From Chryseobacterium lathyri (lineage in GTDB: Bacteria; Bacteroidota; Bacteroidia; Flavobacteriales; Weeksellaceae), in the NCBI RefSeq assembly GCF_030812195.1, contig NZ_JAUSSF010000002.1:248001-312000 (forward strand): 64,000 nt of DNA, written 5' to 3'. Below the pieces are notes generated by a model. The model was not told the origin of the DNA and ran no database searches. It saw nothing but the letters and a program-made list of their open reading frames with translations. The position numbers and the translations under genes are program-made. This document shows positions 55,907 to 64,000 of the stretch, piece after piece (the stretch's first letter is position 1; each line of letters begins with the position of its first letter).

Positions 55907-57054
55907 TCCCATTTAATAAACCATTTATAGTAGGAAACGAACTTAAATATATTGAAGAAGCAGTAAAAAGCGGTAAAATTTCCGGAGATGGAATTTTCAC
56001 AAAAAAATGCCACACCTTTTTTGAAGAAAAATTTGGCTTTCAAAAAGCGCTGCTTACCACCTCATGTACTGATGCACTGGAAATGGCCGCTATTTTATGT
56101 GATATCCAGCCCGGAGATGAAGTGATTGTTCCAAGTTATACCTTCGTTTCATCTGCCAATGCTTTCGTTTTGCGGGGTGCCAAAATAGTTTTTGTGGATT
56201 CATATCCTGACAACCCCAATATAGACCCGGCAGAAATAGAAAAGCATATTACGGAAAAAACAAAAGTAATCGTCCCTGTACATTATGCAGGTGTTGCCTG
56301 TGACATGGAAAAGATTATGGCTCTGGCAAAAAAGCATAACCTGTTTGTAGTAGAAGACGCTGCACAGGCCATCGACAGCTATTACACTTTTTCTGACGGC
56401 ACCAAAAAGGCATTAGGTTCCATTGGAGATTTCGCTGCCTTCTCGTTTCATGAAACCAAGAATATCATCTGCGGAGAAGGAGGAATGCTGGTGATCAACA
56501 ATCCTGAGTATAATGTACGTGCTGAAATCATCCGTGAAAAAGGAACTAACAGAAGCGCTTTTTTCAGAGGTGAAGTCAATAAATATGGCTGGGTAGATCT
56601 TGGATCATCCTTTCTCCCGTCAGAAATACTTTCTGCATTTTTATATGCGCAGCTTGAAAATCTGGGAACCATCCAGGAAAAAAGGATCAGAATCTGGAAA
56701 GAATATTACAACAGCCTGTTAACGTTACAGGAAAAAGGATGTATTACCCTGCCGGACATACCGGCTTTTGCAACCAATAATGCACATATGTTCTATATCA
56801 TCTGCAGAAACTATGAAGAAAGATCAAACCTCATCCAGTTCTTAAAGACAAAAGAAATTCACCCTGTATTCCATTATTTGAGCCTGAACAAAAGCGATTT
56901 CTTTTTAAAAGATAACTCCCCTATTGACATTCCCAACTCAGATCATTTTACAGACTGTCTGCTGAGACTTCCGTTCTATTATGAGCTTGAAGAAGCAGAA
57001 CAAAAGAATATCAACAGCCTGATTCATGAATATTATTCATTACTGGAAAAGTAA
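55903..57054 (+). CDS. rffA: dTDP-4-amino-4,6-dideoxygalactose transaminase (RffA/WecE)
   Basis: A 383-residue PLP aminotransferase that aminates C4 of dTDP-4-keto-6-deoxyglucose to give dTDP-Fuc4N. From memory, long segments match E. coli WecE closely: MIPFNKPFIVGNEL, SGKISGDGIFTKKC, EVIVPSYTFVSSANAFVL, VPVHYAGVACDMEKIMALA, the PLP-lysine motif AFSFHETKNIICGEGG, EIIREKGTNRSAFFRGEV and the HMFYIICR/VFHY region. This is a second, distinct use of the rfbB product besides the FdtA/FdtB branch. It overlaps the acyltransferase gene by 4 bp, so the two are coupled. Confidence 0.93.
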   Translation: MIPFNKPFIVGNELKYIEEAVKSGKISGDGIFTKKCHTFFEEKFGFQKALLTTSCTDALEMAAILCDIQPGDEVIVPSYTFVSSANAFVLRGAKIVFVDSYPDNPNIDPAEIEKHITEKTKVIVPVHYAGVACDMEKIMALAKKHNLFVVEDAAQAIDSYYTFSDGTKKALGSIGDFAAFSFHETKNIICGEGGMLVINNPEYNVRAEIIREKGTNRSAFFRGEVNKYGWVDLGSSFLPSEILSAFLYAQLENLGTIQEKRIRIWKEYYNSLLTLQEKGCITLPDIPAFATNNAHMFYIICRNYEERSNLIQFLKTKEIHPVFHYLSLNKSDFFLKDNSPIDIPNSDHFTDCLLRLPFYYELEEAEQKNINSLIHEYYSLLEK

Positions 57055-57065
57055 ACCTGAAAAAT

Positions 57066-57680
57066 ATGAGCTTTATAAAAAAACATATTATTAAATTTTT
57101 ATTCGGAATTTTACATTCTGAAGCTTATAAAAAATATAAACAGCAACAGAATAACAGTTGGGCAAAAACCAATTTCAAAGTTTTCGGAAAGCAGTCAGCC
57201 CTCCCCGAAACATTTTGGATCAAAAACCCCCAATACATAAGCATAGGCGATAACTTCAGCTCATTATTCAATTTGAGGCTTGAGGCCTGGGATAATTTCT
57301 ACGGAAAATCTTTTCAGCCGGAAATTCATATTGGAAACAATGTGAATTTTAATTCTGATGTTCATATCGGAGCTATTGATAAGATCAGCATTGGTAATAA
57401 TGTCCTTATGGCCAGCAGAATATATATATCGGATCATAACCATGGAAACATAAGTGCTGAGGATCTGGGCATAGTTCCCGCCGAAAGACCACTTTCTTCC
57501 AAAGGTCCGGTAATTATTGAAGATAATGTATGGATCGGAGAAGGAGTTTGTATACTACCCGGAGTCACTATTGGTGAAAACTCAATTATAGGAGCTAACT
57601 CTGTTGTAAATAAAAGCTTTCCAAAGAACTCTGTTATTGCAGGAATACCTGCTAAACTGATAAAAACACTAGAAAAATAA
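57066..57680 (+). CDS. Hexapeptide-repeat acetyltransferase (CatB/WcaF type)
   Basis: A 204-residue left-handed beta-helix enzyme. Hexapeptide repeats begin near FWIKNPQYISIGDNF and continue through IHIGNNVNFNSDVHIGAIDKISIGNNVLMASRIYISDHNHG, where the SDHNHG segment carries the catalytic His. The end VWIGEGVCILPGVTIGENSIIGANSVV leads to FPKNSVIAGIPAKLIK, the standard C-terminus. It probably O-acetylates a sugar of the surface glycan. It stands 11 bp after rffA and 3 bp before the GH99-like gene. Confidence 0.88.
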   Translation: MSFIKKHIIKFLFGILHSEAYKKYKQQQNNSWAKTNFKVFGKQSALPETFWIKNPQYISIGDNFSSLFNLRLEAWDNFYGKSFQPEIHIGNNVNFNSDVHIGAIDKISIGNNVLMASRIYISDHNHGNISAEDLGIVPAERPLSSKGPVIIEDNVWIGEGVCILPGVTIGENSIIGANSVVNKSFPKNSVIAGIPAKLIKTLEK

Positions 57681-57683
57681 TTT

Positions 57684-58796
57684 ATGAAACAAATAAAAAC
57701 GCTTGCATTCTACCTTCCTCAGTACCATCCTATTCCTGAAAATGATGAATGGTGGGGAAAAGGATTTACGGAGTGGACTAATGTAGGAAAGGCGAAACCT
57801 TTATTTGAAGGGCATGAACAGCCTATCTGCCCCGCAGACCTGGGATATTATGATCTGCGTGTTCCCGAAGTGAGAGAACAGCAGGCCCAGATGGCACGCG
57901 ATTATGGAGTGCATGGCTTTATTTATTACCATTACTGGTTCGGAAACGGAGTACAGCTGCTTGAGCGTATTGCTAAAGAAGTGCTGGAATCCGGAAAACC
58001 AGACTTCCCGTTCTGTTTCTGCTGGGCCAACGAAACCTGGTCGGGAATCTGGCATGGCTTAAAAGATAAAGTGCTGGCTGAACAAATATATTCTGATGAA
58101 GACTTAGAGGCTCATTTTAAATATCTGCTGCCGTTTTTTAAGGATCCCCGATATATTAAAGTAGATAATAAACCGGTACTGATAGTTTATGACCCAATCC
58201 ACATTCAGGAAAAAGCTCCGGAATATCTTGAGAAATTTACGAGTCTGGCAAAAGAAAACGGTTTTGATGGTCTCTATTTAATTGCCAGTAATAAAACAGA
58301 GGACAGCCATGGTTATCAGAAATTAGGATATCAGGCTAAAATATCGAATGCCTTTATGAGAGCATGGCGGCCACATATGAATAAAAAGCCTTATATCTCA
58401 GCAAAAGAATATTATACCAATAGAATTAAAGGCATTCTTGGATTTAAAACAACTGATTTTAAAAAACCTGTCGATATTCAAAATGCGCCGGATGTGGTCA
58501 ACGATCTTCATTTTGATGAAACAGATGTTGATACTTTCCCATGTGTCCTTCCCAATTGGGACAATACCCCCAGAAGTGGTACCCGCGGGATTATTTTAGG
58601 AAACAACAGCCCTGAGCTTTTTGAAAAGCAAATTGAAAAAGCATCAGCTTTCCTGAAGGATAAAAACTATCCTGAGAAATTTTTAGTGGTAAAATCCTGG
58701 AATGAGTGGGCAGAAGGAAATATTCTTGAACCGGACCGCAAACACGGATTTGGTTATCTGGAAGCCCTTAAAAAAGGATTATCAAAAGGAGAATAA
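57684..58796 (+). CDS. Glycosyltransferase WbsX-like / GH99-like domain protein
   Basis: A 370-residue protein with the WbsX/GH99-like signature: AFYLPQYHPIPENDEWWGKGFTEW at the N-terminus, YDLRVPEVREQQAQMARDYGVHGF, YHYWFG, CWANETWSGIWHG, and the C-terminal LVVKSWNEWAEGNILEPD. GH99 enzymes cleave endo-mannosides, while WbsX-type proteins occur in O-antigen loci without a settled reaction. Which of these applies here is unknown. It lies within the run of glycan genes, 2 bp before a GT2 gene. Confidence 0.87.
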   Translation: MKQIKTLAFYLPQYHPIPENDEWWGKGFTEWTNVGKAKPLFEGHEQPICPADLGYYDLRVPEVREQQAQMARDYGVHGFIYYHYWFGNGVQLLERIAKEVLESGKPDFPFCFCWANETWSGIWHGLKDKVLAEQIYSDEDLEAHFKYLLPFFKDPRYIKVDNKPVLIVYDPIHIQEKAPEYLEKFTSLAKENGFDGLYLIASNKTEDSHGYQKLGYQAKISNAFMRAWRPHMNKKPYISAKEYYTNRIKGILGFKTTDFKKPVDIQNAPDVVNDLHFDETDVDTFPCVLPNWDNTPRSGTRGIILGNNSPELFEKQIEKASAFLKDKNYPEKFLVVKSWNEWAEGNILEPDRKHGFGYLEALKKGLSKGE

Positions 58797-58798
58797 GG

Positions 58799-59653
58799 AT
58801 GAGTAAAATAAGTATTTTAATCGCCAACTATAATAACGGACATTTTTTTAAAGAATGTTTTGATAGTTTGGTTGCTCAAACATTTACGGATTGGGAAGCT
58901 GTTATTTTAGATGATGCTTCAAAAGATAATTCCCTTGAGCTTATCCGGGATATCGTAAAAAATGACCCGCGTTTTAAAATCCATATCAATGAGGCTAATA
59001 GGGGTGTAGGTTACACAAAAAGAAAACTTATTGAGCTGGGCAATTCTGAGATCTGTGGTTTTCTGGATCCTGACGATGCTTTAAGCAGCAATGCACTGGA
59101 GATAGTATTCAAAACACATTCAGAAAATCCTGAGGTGGGACTCGTGTATTCCAACTTCACATTTTGCGATGAGCAGCTGAATAAAATCAGAGTTCATAAA
59201 GGGACTCAAGTTACCGGTCTGGATGAAAAATATTTTAATTTTCATGCAGAGATCTCTCATTTTGCAACATTTAAAAAATCCATCTACAATAAAACGTCAG
59301 GCATTGATATTTACTTAAAAATGGCTGAAGACAAGGACTGGTATATGAAAATGTGTGAGGTAGCTCCGGTAAAATACATAGATGAAGATCTGTACCTGTA
59401 CAGGGTACATGGTGGTGGAATATCCAACAAAAGTGAAGATCAGGCAGCATACTGGCACTGGGTGGCACTTATAAAAATGGCAGAGCGAAGAAATATTAAT
59501 ATTGAAGATTTGTTTTTGGAAAATTATGTACTAATGAGAAAGCATAGTAACGAAGTTACCCATAACACGAATCTGAAAAAACAAATCAAAAATTCCCGAT
59601 GGGTAAAATTGGGAAATGCGCTCGGTTTGTGCAAATTTTATAAATATCTGTGA
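58799..59653 (+). CDS. Glycosyltransferase family 2
   Basis: A 284-residue inverting glycosyltransferase with the GT-A fold: N-terminal ISILIANYNNGHFFKECFDSL, DWEAVILDDASKDNSL, then the metal-binding motif FLDPDDALS (about 84-92). An acidic AEDKDWYMKMC near 178 is in the expected place for the second catalytic region. No membrane segments were seen. It overlaps the next GT2 gene at its stop codon (TGATG). Confidence 0.9.
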   Translation: MSKISILIANYNNGHFFKECFDSLVAQTFTDWEAVILDDASKDNSLELIRDIVKNDPRFKIHINEANRGVGYTKRKLIELGNSEICGFLDPDDALSSNALEIVFKTHSENPEVGLVYSNFTFCDEQLNKIRVHKGTQVTGLDEKYFNFHAEISHFATFKKSIYNKTSGIDIYLKMAEDKDWYMKMCEVAPVKYIDEDLYLYRVHGGGISNKSEDQAAYWHWVALIKMAERRNINIEDLFLENYVLMRKHSNEVTHNTNLKKQIKNSRWVKLGNALGLCKFYKYL

Positions 59654-60516
59654 TGAATAATACAGCAATCTCCGTAATCGTTCCCTGCTACAATCAGGCC
59701 TCCTATCTCGATGAGTGTCTGCAGTCCTTAATGGATCAGACCTTCACAGACTGGGAGTGTATTATTGTGAATGACGGCTCCACTGACAACACAGAAGAAA
59801 TTGCCAAAAGATGGATAGAAAAAGACAGCCGTTTTCAATATATAAGCAAAGAAAACGGAGGGATTTCCTCTGCCCGGAATGCAGGACTAAAACTGGCTTC
59901 AGGAGAATATATACAGTTTCTGGATTCTGATGATACATTACATTGCGAAAAGTTTGCAAAAAGCCTTTCCGACGGAAAAAAATATCCACTGATCATAAGT
60001 CAGTTTACAATTTACAAAAACAAAACACACTACCCTGGCTATAATCATATTGAAAAGGATTTTGCAACATTTGAAGGAATTGTATTTGGATGGAATCTTA
60101 AATTCACCATACCTATACATTGTGCTTTAATTTCCGGAAAGCTGCTTGAGGGGTTTATGTTTGATCCCAATTTAAGCATTAATGAAGACTGGCTGATGTG
60201 GATCTACATCACCAAAAACAATCCTGAAGTACTTCTGATCAATGAACCGCTGGCCCATTACCGCAAGGAAGACAATAAAACAAGTTTATCTTCCGATCCC
60301 TATAAAGTACTTCGTCAGAGAACAACGGTTCTTCCTATTCTGAAGAAATTATATGGCGATGACCTGCATGACAGGCTTGCCTACCACATGATTGAAAACT
60401 ACACCATTCAGCTGTCACAATTGAAAACTGAATTCAATAAAATGAAGGGAGGCAGAGTGATAGCCGGATATCTGGCCTTTAAAAAATATTACTACAATCT
60501 TTTTCAGAAAAAATAA
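59653..60516 (+). CDS. Glycosyltransferase family 2
   Basis: A 287-residue GT-A enzyme. I chose the ATG at 59653, within the TGATG overlap with the previous gene; a GTG one codon earlier is also open. Motifs are ISVIVPCYNQASYLDECLQS, DWECIIVNDGSTDNT, QFLDSDDTL as the DXD metal site, and NEDWLMWIYI further on. The donor sugar is not evident. Confidence 0.9.
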   Translation: MNNTAISVIVPCYNQASYLDECLQSLMDQTFTDWECIIVNDGSTDNTEEIAKRWIEKDSRFQYISKENGGISSARNAGLKLASGEYIQFLDSDDTLHCEKFAKSLSDGKKYPLIISQFTIYKNKTHYPGYNHIEKDFATFEGIVFGWNLKFTIPIHCALISGKLLEGFMFDPNLSINEDWLMWIYITKNNPEVLLINEPLAHYRKEDNKTSLSSDPYKVLRQRTTVLPILKKLYGDDLHDRLAYHMIENYTIQLSQLKTEFNKMKGGRVIAGYLAFKKYYYNLFQKK

Positions 60517-60531
60517 CTGATCGATCAATCA

Positions 60532-61458
60532 ATGACAGCATCCGTAGCCCTTTGCACCTATAATGGTGAAAAATATATAGCAGAACAGCTGGAAAGTATT
60601 CTCAGCCAGATAAGGCCTGTGTCTGAAATTATTGTTTGTGATGATAATTCTACTGATGAAACCTTTAAGATACTTTCTGACTATGCAGCACGTTATCCGG
60701 ATATCATAAGGATTCACCGGAATACAGAAAATACGGGATATGTTCAGAACTTTGAAAAGGCAATGAGCCTATGCACCGGAGATCTTGTATTTTTATGCGA
60801 TCAGGATGACCGGTGGAATAAGGATAAAACAGCTATTGTCACCCAAATCTTCGAAAAGCACCCTCATATTGATATCATATCTCATAATATTAAACTTTTT
60901 GGAGAAGAGATAAACAGTGCTGAAGAAATTACTTACTGGGATCTGGATTCTATAAATCCGGACCATTTTACACAGCCACAGGACATTGTAAAAAGAATTT
61001 TATTTAAAGGAAATATATTCCCCGGAATGAGCACGGCCATCCGGAGTACTTTTCTGAAAGAGAACCTTCCTTTAAAAAAAATTAATTCTACCATTATCCA
61101 TGATTATGAACTGCTCCTGATTGCGTCCAGTAAAGATTCGGTGTGGATGGAGAAAAGAATTTTGGGAGAATACCGTATACATCCCAAACAAAGTATAGGA
61201 TACAAAACATTTGCTCATTTTAATACTCCTGAAAAGGAAATTTTATCCCGTGATTCACTCTTTGCCATATTCAAAAGATTCCCGTTTGTAAAGGATGCAA
61301 TCCAAAAGCTCAACCTTAATGTAGAACTTGAAAAAGATTATAAAACATACTGTATTCAGCAATATAAAAATTATATCAAAAGCATTCCCCTTTTGAAAAG
61401 CTGGATCACCAGATTAAAAATGAAATACTATTTTCATATATTTGATTACCTTAAATAA
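60532..61458 (+). CDS. Glycosyltransferase family 2
   Basis: A 308-residue GT-A enzyme with the rhamnosyltransferase-like start ASVALCTYNGEKYIAEQLESIL, IIVCDDNSTDETF, the DXD motif FLCDQDDRW (about 83-91) and a mid-protein HDYELLLIAS. From memory, such enzymes often act on O-antigen cores. It follows the previous GT2 by 15 bp. Confidence 0.88.
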   Translation: MTASVALCTYNGEKYIAEQLESILSQIRPVSEIIVCDDNSTDETFKILSDYAARYPDIIRIHRNTENTGYVQNFEKAMSLCTGDLVFLCDQDDRWNKDKTAIVTQIFEKHPHIDIISHNIKLFGEEINSAEEITYWDLDSINPDHFTQPQDIVKRILFKGNIFPGMSTAIRSTFLKENLPLKKINSTIIHDYELLLIASSKDSVWMEKRILGEYRIHPKQSIGYKTFAHFNTPEKEILSRDSLFAIFKRFPFVKDAIQKLNLNVELEKDYKTYCIQQYKNYIKSIPLLKSWITRLKMKYYFHIFDYLK

Positions 61459-61523
61459 GTTGTTGGTAATTCTTATACATGAAAATCTTTCCACTTAACA
61501 CAATTTGAAAAAAAAGATAACGT

Positions 61524-62189
61524 ATGATTATAGGCAACGGACTTATTGCTAACTCATTAAGAAATATCGATTCAGAGGATAACCTGTTCTTTGCTTCCGG
61601 TGTTTCAAATTCCCTCGAAACCAAAAATTCTGAATTTGAAAGAGAATTCAGCCTTCTGAAAAATACCTTAGAAAAATATGACAGTAAATTTATATATTTT
61701 TCAACAGTAAGCGTAAATGACCAGTCGAAACAAGACAGTCTTTATATTTTGCATAAGCTTAAAATGGAAAACTATATTAAAGATAATTCCAAAAATCATC
61801 TTATTCTCCGGGTGGGAAACATTGTGGGAAAAGGAGGAAATCCAAATACATTGTTTAACTATTTAAGAACCCAGATTATCAATGATCATAAATTCAACGT
61901 TCATAGCCACGCCAGAAGACTATTGATTGATATGGATGATATTCATAGATTTTTAGCGGAAATCTGCCCTTCTTTAAAAAACAAAACCATCAATTATGCT
62001 TTCCCTTATTATTATAATTTACAGGAAATCATAGAAGCAATTGAAAAAAAAGTAAACAAAAAAGCCATTTACGATAAAGTAAACGAAGGAGACTTTTATC
62101 AGGTTTCATTTGAGGACAGCGTTAATCGTTTTTTCTCCGACATCAACCCTGATGATTATATAAAATCTTTGGTCGAAAAGTATATATAA
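61524..62189 (+). CDS. Short NAD(P)-dependent epimerase/dehydratase-like protein
   Basis: A 221-residue SDR-like protein, shorter than typical (about 300). The N-terminal IIGNGLIANSL fits a shortened nucleotide-binding loop. FIYFSTVSV supplies a Ser, and LYILHKLKME gives the Tyr74-xxx-Lys78 pair. ILRVGNIVGKGGN and RRLLIDMDDIHRFL resemble the C-terminal half of extended SDRs. It may act as a ketoreductase or epimerase on a sugar nucleotide. A 65-bp gap precedes it, with no clear promoter. Confidence 0.72.
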   Translation: MIIGNGLIANSLRNIDSEDNLFFASGVSNSLETKNSEFEREFSLLKNTLEKYDSKFIYFSTVSVNDQSKQDSLYILHKLKMENYIKDNSKNHLILRVGNIVGKGGNPNTLFNYLRTQIINDHKFNVHSHARRLLIDMDDIHRFLAEICPSLKNKTINYAFPYYYNLQEIIEAIEKKVNKKAIYDKVNEGDFYQVSFEDSVNRFFSDINPDDYIKSLVEKYI

Positions 62190-62200
62190 AGCTACAAAAG

Positions 62201-63151
62201 ATGAAGATCTATTTTATTATTGTCACATACAATGCCATGAAATGGGCAGAAAGATGTTTTACAAGCTTACGGAATTCCCACATTCCTGTAAAGTCAATAG
62301 TTATTGATAATGGCTCTACCGACGGAACCCAGGAGTATGTTAAAACCCAATTTCCTGAGGTAGACTTTATACAGTCTGCCGAAAATTCCGGTTTTGGAAA
62401 AGCCAATAACCAGGGAATAGAGAAAGCTTATAAAGAAGGTGCTGATTTTGTATACCTTATGAACCAGGATGCCTGGATTTTCCCTGACAGTGTAGAGCAA
62501 TTATTAGAAGTTTATAAAAATTATCCGAACCAGGAGCAAATTGGTATTTTAAGTCCTATGCACATGGATGGAAGCGGGAAAAGATTTGATCTTCACTTTG
62601 AGAACTATATTGCTCAGGATTGTAAGAATAACAGACTTCTTTCTGATGTTTTTCTTGGAGAAGTAAAACCTTTTTATGAAATAAAGTTCGTGAACGCTGC
62701 CCATTGGTTCATTCCCAGAAATGTTCTTGAAAAAGTAGGCGGTTTTAATCCTTATTTCTTTCATGGTGCTGAAGATTATGATTATATCAACAGAGTTACC
62801 TATTTTGGGTTAAAAGTCATCGTTTGTCCGAAAAGTAAAGTCGTGCACGATGCCAAAGTACAGTCTTTCCAGGAAGAGGAAAAGAAAGACCCTGCAGAAG
62901 TATTGGCCAGAAAAAGGCTTTCTATGCAGATGCAGAGAGAAACAAGATATATGAATCCCAATTTCGATTACAATATCAGCCGGGAGAAAAAAGCTTTTAT
63001 CACATCTCTTATGAAACATGGTATCCAGAGAAATACCAGCGAATACAAATTTTATTTGGGACAGTATAAATTCTTTTCAAAAAGGTTCGATGAAATTGAA
63101 GCCTACCGGAAATTATCTATGAGTGGTAATCACCCCTATTTAAATATTTAA
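62201..63151 (+). CDS. Glycosyltransferase family 2 (rhamnosyltransferase-like)
   Basis: A 316-residue GT2-type enzyme: KIYFIIVTYNAMKWAERCFTSL, IDNGSTDGTQEYV, ENSGFGKANNQGIEKA, and the NQDAWIFPDSVEQLL motif that replaces the usual DXD in this subgroup. HWFIPRNVLEKVGGFNPYFF and GAEDYDYINRV are the typical acceptor-side motifs. A member of the WcaE/rhamnosyltransferase-like group is inferred. Confidence 0.9.
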   Translation: MKIYFIIVTYNAMKWAERCFTSLRNSHIPVKSIVIDNGSTDGTQEYVKTQFPEVDFIQSAENSGFGKANNQGIEKAYKEGADFVYLMNQDAWIFPDSVEQLLEVYKNYPNQEQIGILSPMHMDGSGKRFDLHFENYIAQDCKNNRLLSDVFLGEVKPFYEIKFVNAAHWFIPRNVLEKVGGFNPYFFHGAEDYDYINRVTYFGLKVIVCPKSKVVHDAKVQSFQEEEKKDPAEVLARKRLSMQMQRETRYMNPNFDYNISREKKAFITSLMKHGIQRNTSEYKFYLGQYKFFSKRFDEIEAYRKLSMSGNHPYLNI

Positions 63152-63161
63152 GACATTTAAA

Positions 63162-63950
63162 ATGGAAAAATTACCTGTAAGCATCTGCATTCTCTCCTGG
63201 AAAAGCGCCGCAAATCTCAAAAACACATTAAGATCATACAAAAAATATGGCCTTTTGGATATGGTTGATGATATCACGATTTTATTCCAGGAAGTAAGTA
63301 ATGATGACAAAAAAATAGCAGAAAAATATAACATTAAATATATAGGTTTAAAAGAAAATGTAGGAATCGGAAAAGGCATGAAAATGCTTGCTGAAAATGC
63401 ATCTACCCAAAACATCCTTTTCCTGGAACATGACTGGGAACTGATTGAAGATAAAAACACCTTGTTTTCTCAGCTTAAAGGAGGCCTGGACCTGCTGAAT
63501 AGCGGATTTGATGTGGTACGCTACCGAAGCAGAAAAAATCCCGGTTACCCTCTGATATCCATCAGAAATAAAGGCAAAGAACTGGATTATTATGATGACT
63601 GGCACGAATGTACGTCCCCTCACCTGCTGGAATCTCTTCACTGGCTGGATCCTGCAGCAGAATTTCCCGATAAAATACAGAAACAGGGAAACTTTTTTGT
63701 AACCACATCGCGGTGGGCTAACTGGACGAACAATCCTTATCTGGTTAAAAAGAGTTTCCTGCTTGAAAAAATTCTTCCTTTCTCAGGAGAATCCGTTTCC
63801 CTTGAAAGAAATATTGCTTCCTGGTGGGTAAAACAGGATTTTAAGATAGCACAGGGTGAAGGTCTTTTCACCCATAAGGATCTTGTTAAATATCCAAAGA
63901 AAAGCCTGCTCCGAAAAATACTTAGTAAATTGAAAAATAAATTAAAATAA
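63162..63950 (+). CDS. Glycosyltransferase family 2-like protein
   Basis: A 262-residue GT2-like enzyme. The N-terminal VSICILSWKSAANLKNTL, a nucleotide-binding acidic segment near 49-55 and NILFLEHDWEL (about 85-95) fit the GT-A core, with HDW instead of DXD. The second half is less standard (HWLDPAAEF, SRWANWTNNPYLVKKSFLL). Fewer motifs than in the neighbouring GT2 proteins lower the certainty. It lies 10 bp after the previous gene and 6 bp before the last. Confidence 0.75.
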   Translation: MEKLPVSICILSWKSAANLKNTLRSYKKYGLLDMVDDITILFQEVSNDDKKIAEKYNIKYIGLKENVGIGKGMKMLAENASTQNILFLEHDWELIEDKNTLFSQLKGGLDLLNSGFDVVRYRSRKNPGYPLISIRNKGKELDYYDDWHECTSPHLLESLHWLDPAAEFPDKIQKQGNFFVTTSRWANWTNNPYLVKKSFLLEKILPFSGESVSLERNIASWWVKQDFKIAQGEGLFTHKDLVKYPKKSLLRKILSKLKNKLK

Positions 63951-63956
63951 AGACGA

Positions 63957-64000
63957 ATGAAAATCCTTTTCCATGAGAATGAACTTAATTACAGAGGGAC
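63957..64000 (+). CDS. Start of a further gene, probably a glycosyltransferase, cut by the window end
   Basis: ATG at 63957 begins MKILFHENELNYRG and the frame is open to the window edge. It lies 6 bp after the previous gene in the same operon. The start resembles glycosyltransferase-type proteins of Bacteroidetes capsule loci, but only 14 codons are visible. Confidence 0.5.
   Translation, partial: MKILFHENELNYRG

Overview
The window reads as chromosomal DNA of a flavobacterium, most likely Chryseobacterium or a close Weeksellaceae relative. The grounds are: AT-rich DNA, Bacteroidetes-type promoter boxes (TTTG/TTG, 19-20 nt, TAnnTTTG), weak ribosome-binding sites, two SusC/SusD pairs, a type IX secretion sorting domain, a GYDIA-type GHMP kinase, the bacillithiol enzyme BshC and a RND pump fused to its outer-membrane factor. 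The genus is inferred from overall protein character, not from a marker-gene comparison.

Layout. 1-7.2 kb (minus strand): the first codons of an unidentified membrane protein, a bestrophin-type channel and a heavy-metal efflux operon (small DUF6660-like protein, CusA/CzcA pump fused to a TolC-like factor, CusB/CzcB adaptor). 7.5-16.5 kb (plus): a four-gene polymorphic-toxin island with a tail-fibre-like secreted protein, a small T9SS-sorted protein, a 2347-residue SpvB/VCBS/RHS protein whose tip looks like a clan-CD (caspase/C80-like) cysteine peptidase, and a small lipoprotein that is the likely immunity protein; a strong terminator follows. 16.5-21.2 kb (minus): a SusC/SusD pair preceded by a SAM-I (S-box) riboswitch with its own terminator, a promoter and a palindromic operator candidate. 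21.4-31.7 kb: aroQ, then pckA, a GHMP kinase-fabD pair, and a porin-bshC-LysM cluster. 31.8-37.1 kb: a second SusC/SusD pair, flanked on one side by an intact secreted protein and on the other by a decayed paralogue of it. 37.1-41.9 kb (minus): the rimP-nusA-infB operon with a consensus promoter and a leader holding a terminator-like hairpin and a 16-codon ORF.

42.1-64 kb (plus): a surface-polysaccharide locus running off the window. It makes UDP-glucuronate (ugd) and dTDP-4-keto-6-deoxyglucose (rfbB, rfbA). From the latter it makes two amino sugars: a 3-amino branch (FdtA ketoisomerase plus FdtB-like aminotransferase) and a 4-amino branch (RffA/WecE-like aminotransferase). Export is by a Wzm/Wzt-type ABC transporter with a C-terminal extension on the ATPase. 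Modification and assembly genes follow: a GT4 glycosyltransferase, an HTTM-DCC fusion, an ATP-grasp enzyme, a PglD-like acetyltransferase, an acyltransferase-3, a CatB-like hexapeptide acetyltransferase, a WbsX/GH99-like protein, five GT2-type glycosyltransferases and a short SDR. Two copies of a conserved palindromic hairpin lie between its early transcription units.

The most notable items are the SAM-riboswitch-controlled SusC/SusD system, the peptidase-like RHS tip with its lipoprotein partner, the rimP leader, the decayed paralogue beside the second SusC/SusD pair, and the HTTM-DCC/ATP-grasp modification module. No rRNA, tRNA, CRISPR array or insertion sequence was seen.
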